This document shows positions 30,301-42,300 of a DNA stretch of 64,000 nt, piece by piece (the stretch's first letter is position 1; every line of letters begins with the position of its first letter). Under the pieces are notes generated by a model. That model did not search any database. It saw only the letters and a list, made by a program, of their open reading frames with translations, and was not told the DNA's origin. The position numbers were made by a program, and so were the translations under genes. The DNA is from Aphrocallistes beatrix (lineage: Eukaryota > Porifera > Hexactinellida > Sceptrulophora > Aphrocallistidae). The stretch lies in contig OY725496.1 in assembly GCA_963281255.1 (NCBI GenBank), positions 3,883,723 to 3,947,722 of the forward strand, given 5' to 3'.

Positions 30301-33300
30301 TACGTTCTCTCCCGGATTGAGAATCTGCTCCTCAAAGCAGAAGCACTGGACCTTGATGAAGTACTGGCCTGCTTCGAACGGCAGGACGTTGTACGAAGAA
30401 ATTCCTGTGATGGGACGCGCGGTGTTGTTACGCGCCGAGTAGAACGCCAGCGCGGCCTCTCCCGGCACCAGTTCAATCTCGCTCTGTTGTGGCTTGAATT
30501 CCCATTGCATTGAGGAGTCCCTGCTCGCACTGAACCGTATTTTGAGTTTCCTCTCCCGCACTGGCTCCATGCGCTCTAGCTTGACTGGGTCCTTGTGTCT
30601 GAGGGTGGTGCCCCCGTACCCCGTGGCCTGACAGAAGAGCCGGTACATCGGGACAGCTGCGTACGAAATGCCGAACGTGAGGAGAGCGATAGATGCAAAG
30701 ATGCGGCTTGTGTTGCGAATCCCTGACCTCCGTGCATCGAAAGCGTTGGAGTAGTGCCTATGCAAGAGGGAGGAGGGGAGAGGGTAGCCAGCCGCACGGA
30801 CACGGGAGCACAGTACATGTTTCATAGCTTCGTGTCCAACTATTCACTACACACACTTGAATACCTGTTTAAATGTGAATGAGATAGAACGAAAGTCTAA
30901 TCTTAACATCACGAATGGGTACAGAACTAGTTTTTGTTCACAAGCCTACTCTTCTTCATCTTCTTCTTGAGAGCAGCTAGGTCCACTGCTTGCTGCTCCG
31001 GCTGCTGGTCTCTACCTCTGGGGCTAGACTCTGTCGGGGGCTCATACATCTTTTGTCTCTCTTCCTCTCTCTTAGTCTTCACTTCCTTCTGCTTCTTCAC
31101 CTTCGCTTCACGCCGTATCCCCTCCTTCTCCCTCTCTCCCAGGAAGTACTCCCCACTGGCCAGCGCCTTGTCCACCTTACTCTCTGGGGGTGCGGGGGGG
31201 AACGGGGTATATGTTCCCTTTTCTCTCTGCACCGTCTTCTTCCTCTTCACATTGACCTTCTTGAACTTGGGCAGGAATCGGTCCCAGCTCTGATTCCGCA
31301 TCTCGGGGTTCTTCATCAGTTCCCGCTTCACCATCAGCGTCTTGATGTTGTAGACGGGATGGATGTTGTTCATACAGTCCGTCACCACCTTCCTCACACT
31401 CTTCAGCCCGGCGTATCCTCCTATCACGCACACGGTGTTCCCCTGCACCAGGATGTAGCACCCGGTCAGGAGCTCTAGGGCCTTCAGAGTCGCCCCCTGG
31501 GGGCCTAAGAGCCGCTGTCTCCGGCGTACGAACCTGTCCTTGTTCCTCACCAGCCCGCCTATCTTGATGACGTCACTCACTGTCTCATCATCGAGCGTCC
31601 GCGTGGCCTGCTGGATGGGCACTCCTCTGGCCAGCAGCTTCACCACATCGCGAGACCTGATGATGATGAAGGGGTCCCATGTCTTGCTGCTGGTCTTCAC
31701 GGTGACACTTCCCTCGATCAGGTCGAGCTCTGCCTCCACCCCGTGAGACTTGAGCTCCTGAACCACCAGGGGCCACACCTCCCTCAGGTAGGCCTCTCTG
31801 TAGCGAGGGAACAGGATGGAGAAGCTGCTCTCCTCGAGGAAGGGAGCGGGGTTATCCTCGGGTTTAAATGTCTCGATCTTCCAGGCGTCTACCCCCTCCC
31901 CCTCTTCAGGACCTTCTGACTGCCTTCTCTTCTTCTGTCTCTGCTTGTAATCTCCTCGACTCCCTGAGTCTGCTCGTCTCTTGTTGTGAGGGGTGGCACT
32001 CATCTATAGCAGAGCCTGATTAATAGAACGATTTACTCTATTGCACTCATAACTTCTTAAAACCTAAACAATCTGTCCCGTCAGTCAATACTGAAGGACA
32101 GAATGGAACTTATGTGTTGTCTCATCTCTTTCTAAGACAGAATATTTAATAAAAGTAGCCGTGAGATATTTCGAATAACTCGATATTAACTACAATTCAT
32201 GTCAGAATCATTATCAATCCTCCACACTCTGTTTATCCCCCGCACCCTCCACCCGAGAGGGACGGGGCTCTTCTAACAGCTGGGTAGACACCTCCCAGAG
32301 AGCCGCCGCCTGCTGCCTAGTCTGAGCTGCGTGGGAGGGCCTGGCGGGCTTGCAGTTGAAGTAGTAGAGCCCGCTCTCCTCGGCGGGGAGGGGGCTGGCA
32401 GCGCAGTACACGATGGAAGCGGCGCCCTGCCTCACGGACTTGGTGAAGCAGGAAGCGGCCGTGTACAGCATCCGGTAGAGGAGCCAGTTCCTGGAGAGGT
32501 TGGTGGGTACCATCACGCCCGGGTGCACCGCGTACGTGTGGATCCCCGCCTCGGCGTAGTGGCGGTGAATCTCCAGCGCGAGGTAGAGGCAGCAGAGCTT
32601 GGAGTTCCCGTAGGCGGTGATGGCGAAGTAGTCCCGCGGTCTGGTTTTGGAGAGCGGCGAATCCAAGTCCAGGCTCCCGTGGTCGAGGTTGGTGTAGCGG
32701 TGTGCTTCTGAGGATACGGACACGACACGGGAAGGAGAGGAGAGGAGCAGCTTCTCCTTCAGGAGAGTGAAGAGGTGGAAGTGTGCGAGGAAGTTGACTG
32801 AGAAGTGCATCTCGCACTCATAGCTACTCAGTCTCCAGTCCAGTCCCAGCACCCCGGCATTCAGCACCAGGATGTGTAGCGGAAGCTGTAGGGAAATGAA
32901 CTCCTCTGCGAAATGTCTCACACTCTCTTTCTGAGAGAGGTCTAGCTGCAGTATTGTGAGTTTAGCGTCAGGAGTGGTCTTGCGGATCTTCTCGATTTTC
33001 CCGCGTCCAACGCGCACATCGCGACATCCCATCACCACATGACACCCTTGAGAAGCGAGACAGCGAGCAGTCTCGTAGCCTAGTCCGGAAGTGGCCCCTG
33101 TCACCACTGCCACCTTCTCAGTCAGATCCACCCCCTCCACAACCTCGGCGGCTGTTGTCCTCTCCGTGAAAGAGTTCTGAACGAAGGTCCCGCGGGCCTT
33201 GGCTACCCTCAGCACGTACCGCTTCCGAGCTGGATCCGTCAGTAGTCTAGGGTCCGTGTACGCCGCTCTCTGCGCAAGGTACTCCACGTAGACGGAGTTC

Positions 33301-36300
33301 CCATCCTGGTCCTGCTGTCTGCCCCACCCGTAGGGCAAGAAGGGCGGGACTGTCTTCAGTTTTCCGGTGGCCGGGTGCTCCCACTGGGTACACTTCTCTT
33401 TGTGGTTCACGTAGTACACTTTGTTGCTGGGTGTTATGCGGTCCTCCCAGCCCTGAGGCAGAGGCACAGCCATCTCATCGTCCTCGCTTGAAGTATCGTC
33501 ATAGAATGAGATTTTGTCCATAGGACCTGTCTAATGATAGTCAACACTTCACATGGTTAGCATGGGGACTAGTTAAATTCAGAAACGAATGGTCGGATTC
33601 ATTAATTAACAGCTTCAACTCGGGATACAGACTTAACCTAACAAGACTTTTAGTGATCTAAAGTAGGTACTTTGCCTACAGGGGGAGGGGGGGGTCACTA
33701 TTTTTCGCCACACATTCTGACATAAATGAAAAACGCTTCCTTTAACGTCGGAATGTGGAAATTGAGCCGAGAAAGAATTAATTACTGTTTTTTTCAAATA
33801 TAACAAATAATTCGCAGAAGGTTACCATCCTTGAATACATTCTGACCTCCTTTATATCACAAAGTTGATAAAATAAGCATCCGTATGTAATTGTATGGAA
33901 TAAAGAAGAAAAATGTTAATCTACACCCTTAATAATAACAACAACAGATCAATGGTTAAAAGCTAGTTTCTATTACATTTTAAGATTAGTTTAATTTATC
34001 TAGTTTCGAAAATGATAAATTCGAAATCTACACCCCGAAAAACCCAAAGTCAACCGTTGGACCCTTTTCTGTCCCTTTTTCATCCATTTATGTCCCTTTT
34101 TCGTCCCATTTCAACGATTGACCTGGAGTGATTTGGATTCCGAATATCGTATTTTCTATACTGTATAACAAATTAGGACATACCTAATTAACCATTCCGG
34201 GAAATCTGAGCACCTAATTTACGGAATTTGACGGAACGGTTCCTGAATTTAAAATGCCTATTTTACGGAATATTCCATTCCGGATATTATAAATGCCTAA
34301 TATCCGGAATGAAATATTCCGTAAAATAGGCATTTTACCTAATTTATGGAGTGTCCATAAATTATGCATTTATTATATCCAGAATGGAATATTCTGTAAA
34401 ATAGGCATTTTAAATTCCGTTCCGTCAAGTTCCATAAATTAGACGCTCAGATTTCCCGGAATGGTTCCGTTCCATTCCGTAAATTAGGTATGTCCAAAAC
34501 ATGGATTGAGCTAGTACTTCCACGGATTCCAAATTTGTTATCGACTATGCTAAGTGTCTATGCAGACCTCCGTCGATGCATATCAACATATTTCCTAAAA
34601 AAGTAAATAGACACTTTATTAGTTTTCTAATTATTTGGATCAATGCATTATCTCTCCCGTTTCTTCTTCTCGACGAATCCCCTGGCGAGATTGGGTATCA
34701 ATGTGATCTCTCAAACTCGGCCACAAACTTTCCCAATTCTTCACTATTCCTCAACGCAGCCCACGCCCAACCCTGAAGACATAGATGTGAATGAGAGAAT
34801 CAAGCATATGAGTTTGTTGCGAGTGGATAAACAGGAACCCAAAGCACTTACCACGGCGGAAAAAGTGGTGCGGACAGGGAAGGATGTCAGCTATTCCGGA
34901 GTCATCCTCATAGCATTCGCAGTAACAGGAGCACTCGTCTGGGCGATTTTCAGTGAATTCTTTTCAGGAAACTCACTGAACTCTCTCTTCACTCGAACAC
35001 TCAAACTCGTGAGGAATGATGAGAAGGCACGAAAGGTGCTGGGGGAACCGATCCGAGGGTTCGGGGAACATACCGGTTGGAATCGGAGGCGGGGTATCGA
35101 CCATGCGTTCTACAAAGTGGGAGACAGTGATCATCTACGCATGGCGTTCAATGCTAAGGGCCAGAAGCGGTTGGGGCGGGTGAATGTGGACATGAAGAAG
35201 GATGGGAGGGGTCGCTACCAGGTGCGGTACCTGCTGCTAGAGCTGGAGGGCAGACCGGGAGGTACACTGATTTTACAGGATAATCGGTAGTTATTTTGTA
35301 ATGCGATTCAATGAAATATTTGATGTCCGTTTTCTTTCATTACAAAGAACCTGTAGCTCACTTGAAGAATTCGATATTTCTATCTGCAGCTTAGGTAACA
35401 CAGTTCAATATCATTGGTGTCCAGACGTATTAGTCCTACGCATAGGCGTAACTTTATCCCCGCTATTCCGAATTCCGGCCATTTGTTTTAGAACGAAACC
35501 ATATTTTTAAACTCGGAATTATGGCCAATTACCTTAAACAATTAGGGAATCATTATTACACGTTTGAAAACGAAAACAATTTCTTGACAATAAAATAACA
35601 AACATTGTACAAGTAACCCCAATAAATGTAAAGCATATTACTGTCAATTATTCATAAGATATTAATGGCATCAAGCAAACTCAATGAACGGGTTCTCACA
35701 CAAAAAGTCGAACTAATTCGGGTCAATCGCATCGGAAATTGGCAGAAAAATTTAATATCGGAAGAACCCAGGTATCCTCCATACTTAAGCGAAAAACAGA
35801 GTATCAGATCTCCTCTTGAAGATAAAAAAATTATAAAACATTGGCTGTATACTCGCTTAGCATTCACTTTGCACACTCGTACTCTCGTAACGAATCTCTG
35901 CATGCGTATGAGCCATTGTAGCTTCAAGGCACTTCTTGCAGGCTCTGCAGACTACCTACATATAATTGCACTTTCTGCTGCTGGTTTCTCTTGCTATGTT
36001 TGGCCTGGAATGACGATGAATCTGTAGCATGGTTCATTCTATGAATTCTATATAGCCTTTGAATAGATGTGGTTGTCAGAATGACAAGTCAGCCTCTAGC
36101 TGATGGATATCTGATACCAGTTACCATAATAGGAAATATATTTAGATTCTATTAATCCTGTTTTCTGGAACAGGTGGTTAGTAAAAGATTCGTGAGCTAA
36201 AATATTCAATTATATACTGCATTCCTAGAACTATAAATGTATTGATAGTTGATTGAAATAATGTAGTAGTCCTTTTTGTTGCTTATTCAGTTCTGGCATG

Positions 36301-39300
36301 TGTTTGATAATACAACCTTTTCCCACCTATATATTATGTCATATAACTGTTTGTGCCAAGATTCCTATATAAAGAATACTTGTTTCTCAAACTAGGGAAT
36401 AAAATGTTTTATTTATACATACATGTAGATCACTACAAATTTAACAATGTTTACTTGCAACTAAGTAGTACTTGAAGAATGTATTGAATTCTTAGATTAA
36501 TTAACCATACAAATGGCCCTCGCAGGTTAAAATTTTCAGGTTTCTAGCTCGCATGCAATTGACCGACTACGATAGGCTTAAACTCGTGAGCTTTGTATAA
36601 ATATTCCCTTGTGTAGTTTGAACTTTTATTGATCTATCAAAATCATCTGATATATAATCACTTTATACTATTCATGTTGAGATAGTTTATTTTGATAAAA
36701 TGGCTGCGAAAGAGGTAGAATGGGATCTCGCTGTGGAAGTGTTGCATCTTGGAGCACGTAAAGTATTACGTGTCAGGAGTGATTGGTCCGTGGGCCACGT
36801 GCTGAGCACTCTCTCCTCCAAACTCCTGGAGACGAACATCTCCCACTACGGCCTCTGGTGGCCGGAGAAGAGACTGTGGTTGCGCAAGCACCAGCAGTCC
36901 CTGCATGGATACGGAGTTATGTCGGACGCTAAGATCCAACTCATCAACCTCAACCACAGGATATTCGTAGAGCTGCCCGACAAGTCGGTCTACAAGTGTG
37001 TCGTGAACTTCAGCCGGCCAGTGTTCGAGTGCGTCACTGAGCTCTGCAGGAGGTCCAGTATCCGCCGCCCCGAGGAGCTGTCCTTATTGAAGTTCCGCGA
37101 CGACGGAACCGCAAAACGTAAGAAGAAGAAGGAGAAAGGGAACGGAGACGATATCACCTACCACCCGGATGTGAACTACGGGTACCAGCCGGAAGGAGTG
37201 CAGTTCCACAAACGTAACGAGTGTCCAGACTGCTTCGCGAAAGAGTATACAAAGAATCTGAAGGATCTGTCGCATATAAATCGCTACTGGCTGGACTCCA
37301 ACCGATCTCTGTATGAGCAGGAAGTGTTCGATGACGACCACCTCTTCCTCCGGTTCAAGTACTTCGCGTTCTTTGATCTGAACCCGAAGCTGGACGACTT
37401 CAGGATCAGTCAGCTGTTCGAGCAGAGCAAGTGGTCCGTCCTCTATGAAGAAGTGGACTGTACGGAGGAAGAAGCGATTACTTTCGCAGCTCTCCAGTTC
37501 CAGGCCACGCTCGCTCTATCGCAGAAGGAACAGCAAAAGAAAGAGAACTTCGCCGCAATCGCTTCTGACATAGACCAACAGCTGATGGACCTCAAAGACA
37601 GTCTAGGGCAGACAGACACTCAGATACAGGCACCAGCTGAAGACACGTTTGGCTACCTAAAGCTGACAAAGGGCGGGTTCACCTTGCGCGGTCCCAAACG
37701 GCACTGGTTCATGTTACAGGGTGTGACCCTCTGTGAGTTCAAGTCCAGTGAGGACAATAACATTGTTGACAAGTATAACCTGAAGGGAGCCATGAGTGAG
37801 GCCGACCTGGACCCAAGCAAGAACAAGTTCGCTATCATCCTACAGCTAGAGGATGGAGTCGACCTCCGGATTCTGTGTGATAATTCTGACGACTATGTGA
37901 AGTGGATGGCTAGCTTCAAGATAGCGGGGAGGGGAGAGATCATCACTGATAGCAAGTTGGACAGGGAGAAGGCGAGTGTGAGTGCTTTCATCGCGATGCA
38001 GGCCGGTAAGAATGAGACGAACGGCGCCACGCCCGGGGACGCTAGACCCGAGTTACAGCCTCACCTCTTGTTGAGTCAGAGGTTCGTTAAGAAGTACAAG
38101 AGCAAGACTAAGGACCTATCTCGAAAGGTAGTAGAAGCACACACCTCCTTCCTCAACCTCTCTCTCATAGACGCTCAAATGCAGTATCTACGGAACTGGA
38201 TGGCACTGACCGACTTCGGTATCAGTTACTTCGTCGTGCAGTTTACTCGGCACAAGAGAGAAGCTCTCTTGGGAATAGCTTTCAATCGGTTGGTCGCTAT
38301 CGACATCAACTCCTTTGATCAGGTGAAGGTGTGGCGGTACGCAGGAATGAAGTCCTGGCGGATAAACTGGCAATCGAAGGAGATGCGTATCATTCACGAG
38401 GAGGGAGACTTCGGATTCGTTTGCCTCTCAGCTGATTTAAGGACTGTACACGAGTTCATTGGCGGGAACGTGTTCCTCTACCTGCGAGATGACCCTCATG
38501 CCCCTCTCGATCTGGAGCTCTTTCAGAAGCTAACCATGGACATGACCTCAGTGCACTGTGGGTGGGGTGAGGAAACCTTTTTTACAAGGGATTCAACTTA
38601 AGAATGTTCCCATTCATAATTCCTATTCACTTTGTATTTTATTCCAAGATGCTATGAACATTTCCATGTATCCACTCCTACCTGGCAGTCTTGCTTACAT
38701 GCCAATCTTAGTGTTTGCATTTCTTAATGTGGTTCAAATCATTTTACTGATGCTTAAACCGTTTATACTATTTAGATAATTCCAATGCATTGCTCGGTAA
38801 TTGAATGTATTAACATTACATTGGTTCCACTATATTTATGTATGAATGAGTATAACAGTTATATGATTGTTCAAGTTAAGCTTTTGACGGGATGGCGTAA
38901 CTGGGTTGTTAAGAATAGTTATCACTAAATGCTACGAAACTTAGTTATTCATTACCGTTCTCTCACAGTTATTAGTTACGTTCATAAATTGTTAAATTAA
39001 AGGAATTAATTTTGTGATTTGAATGTACTTATCAATATACACGATGAAGGCATGTCTAACTATTTATCTATACCAACCAAGTTCTTATGCCCTAACCCCC
39101 CCCTCCCCCCCTCCCTTCCTCCTAAATAAAACATTATTATCAGCTCCCTAATAACAATGCAGGCAGTGTGTTGGGATGGACTATATAGCTGCTCTGTCAG
39201 CAATTCCCTCGCATTTCTTACATAGTATGAGTGCTTCTTAAGTTCAGGTCAAGTTATTGTCTCTTTCAAGTTGTTGCGTACAAGTTTATGTTTACATGAT

Positions 39301-42300
39301 ATGGAATCCATCAAATGATTCAATTATTTGTGGAAGCTTGACATTTCTTTAAATACACATGTCTTTCATTGTGTTCAATTTCCACTCATTTGTGAAATCG
39401 CACTATAGCATTCTATACACATTTACCCAAAACGGGAAGTCAATTAGTAAAAGTTAGAAGTATTCCCACTATAACACATTTACTAATTGATTTTGATGTG
39501 GCATTAGGCGGTTGATGGTACTTTGATTAATTAACTTCAGAAATTAATTTTCTGACACTGTCGTTAGATGTCTGATCAGATTCTAGTTTGGAAACGTTGA
39601 TATTTCAGGTTTCAGGCCTCTGAATTACACACACAAGTTCAACAACATTGCTTCGAATCACGAATGAATACTAGTATTCATATGAGAACTTTTCTAATGT
39701 TCACATCTGCATCTACCATTTCTTGCTCAAAACCTTCGCAATTACCTTATAATTGACGTTGTTCCTGAAGGAAGCGACGAATATGATCTGATCTCTCGTG
39801 ACTTTTTTGCTTATTGCAGCCATTCTTACAACTTCTATAAAATAGGTTGAAATAGTTATTGATAAATTGTGAGATAATTTAACGTCGCAAGCTCTATTCT
39901 TCTCTAAACAGTTGAACATTGGTTTGAGGCATAATTATAATAATTAATTTAGTGTACGTGTTATATATGTAGATATGTGAACTACATCACGCGTACATAC
40001 TGTAGGTAGTACAACTTCTAATCATATTATGAAGAGTAAGAGTATATTTAATTCATTTAGGAATGACTTATTAGTAATCTGCGTTTACACCATTTAGTTC
40101 CAGATGTCCACAGTAGTACCTCTTGTGTTCTGGGGCAGTGACCCCCCTTCCCACTTCGTAACCTGTGTCACCATCTGTCCTACTGGACACGAGGTAGCCA
40201 CAGGATGTCGTTCAGGATTCATTTGCCTCTGGACGCTCCACTGCCATGAGTTCCACAAGGAGTCGACTGACCACTCCTCAGGCCAAATGATCCCCCCCAT
40301 CAACACCTACCAAGCACAGGCCAAGAGCATGCTCATCGGGGCCGCGGAGGAGATCACCTCGCTCTGCTACTCTCAGGACGGAGGCATGCTCTTCTCTGCC
40401 AGTCGCAACGGAGACATCATCCGCTGGGACGCCAAGGACGGTGCTTGCACCCACCAGAATAACCTGGAGGGGGAGCACAGGGGGCTCAGATACCTCGGCC
40501 AGCCGCAGGCCCACCATCTCTTGCTGGTGTACGGGAACTACTGCAACGCGTACCTGCTCAACGCCAGGACGCTGGATCTAGCCATCGTGCTGAGGTCGGA
40601 AGAGCAGCCCAACTGGATCAGCTCCATGCTAGCCATCCCCCTCTCCCTCCACCACAAAGACACACACGTCCTGGGAATCACGGCGGAACAGCTGATCAAG
40701 ATATGGGACGTGCCCAGACTGGACCTACAGTTCCCGCAGGAGTGCGACAGCAAGGAGGAAGACAAGAGCAGACAGACCGGCTATCTCAACGTGCAACAGC
40801 TCAGACACTGGCCTAAGCTGATTGCGCAACGGCTCCTCGTGGTAGGCTTCTCCTACTTCAAGGTGTTGGGCGTGCGCGCCAAATCCCAGCTACCTGAGTT
40901 GTGCCACGTGGACTGCATAGGCCACGTGTTCTCCCTCTCAGGCGGGGACTTCGTGGATGACGAGCACATCGTAGTTTGGTCCCGCATGGGCAGTGCTCAC
41001 CTCTACTCCTTCCTGGCAACGGGGAGCGAGGAGAAGTATGAGGCGCGGTATCTCAGGTGTTTCCAGACGCAGGGGGGCGTGGATCTCCCGATGGACGCCT
41101 CCTGGGACCTCCTACACCAGGAAGGGAAGGTGTTGCTGGTACAGGGGAACGCTGGTGGCTCCCTCCTTCTCTGGGAGCTGGACTTGGAGCTGGGGGAGAG
41201 GGAAGTGGCGCCCAAGTCTCCTCCTGAGAAGACTCCTCCCCACTACGAGACCTCTCTCCGCAGCTCCTGGGACCTGCTAGACAACCAATCCAGTCTGATC
41301 TCGTACCTGAGGGAGTCTCTCCTCTCCCACACTCCCCTCACCCCCTCTCACATCCCTGATGACGTCAGCATCTTAGACTCCTCTTGGGTGGAGAAAGAGC
41401 CTGGCTTCGCTGAGAACATTCAGATCTCCAGCATCCTGCACCTGCCCGAGCTGTCCAAAGTGATGTGCGGACTCTCCAACGGCTACGTGGTCATCTTCCC
41501 GCTGGTCCGGAGTCTGGAGCAGATGGTGTTCGGCGCTTCCCAGGACTCCCCCTGTGATGACGTCATGGTGATAAAGGCGCACAGGGGGAGGGTGAGCGCT
41601 CTCCTCTACCCCTGTCAGTACTCCGAGCAGTTCAATCGGAAGTACGTGATGACAGGTGGCGCAGACGGTGCGGTCCGTGTGTGGGACATTGAGAACCGCC
41701 TGCACCTGCACTGCTTCCTGGAGCACGTGGGGGAGGTGTCGCGTCTCAAGGTGTGTCCCAAGATGACCAACACGCGCCTGAACTGCGGCATCTGCTCCGT
41801 GGGACAGGACAACTCTGTGGCCATTCTGAGTCTGTCCGAGTTCCGGGAGGTGTTGCTGTGCGGGAACCACTCCTCCGCGGTCACACACGTGCGCTGGAAG
41901 CCGGCGGAGGACTTGATGCTGGTGCGCTGCAAGGACGGGCGCGTGTACATCTGGCAGATGGACACCGGGGTGTTGGACAGGGTGATAGTGGGACACCTGG
42001 CCGAGGACATCATCGCCAGCGGGTCCTCGAGCGCTCCCTCCTACCCGCAGAGGAGAGATAGTCTCATTCCTAAGGTCAGCAAGGGCTCTCAAGGGGGCGG
42101 GAAGAGCATCGCTTCCTTCAGGGCGTACCGGTCCCAGCAAGTGGACATCACTGTCCCTACCCTACTCATCCATATGGAACCCCTGATAGAGCAGCTCTCC
42201 ATTTCAGAACAGGCCCTCCCACACTCCAACCTCTCTGAGGCCCCCTCCTCCCAATCGCTCTCTGACCTCTCCGACCTCTCCACCAGCCCCACCAGGCCCT

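Noticed and set aside
32317..32817. Arg/Pro-rich frames opposite or shifted within WWOX, WDR7, KRR1 and COX11
   Set aside because: These GC-rich shadow frames result from the GC-rich coding sequence of the real genes.
35652..35927. 91-codon minus-strand frame over the pogo relic
   Set aside because: It is antisense to the transposase remnant and has no similarity of its own.
39713..39919. Minus-strand frame with [19 protein letters not shown] between kindlin and WDR7
   Set aside because: It slightly resembles a transposase helix-turn-helix start and could also be an exon (AAG|GTAATT), but no continuation was found on either reading.
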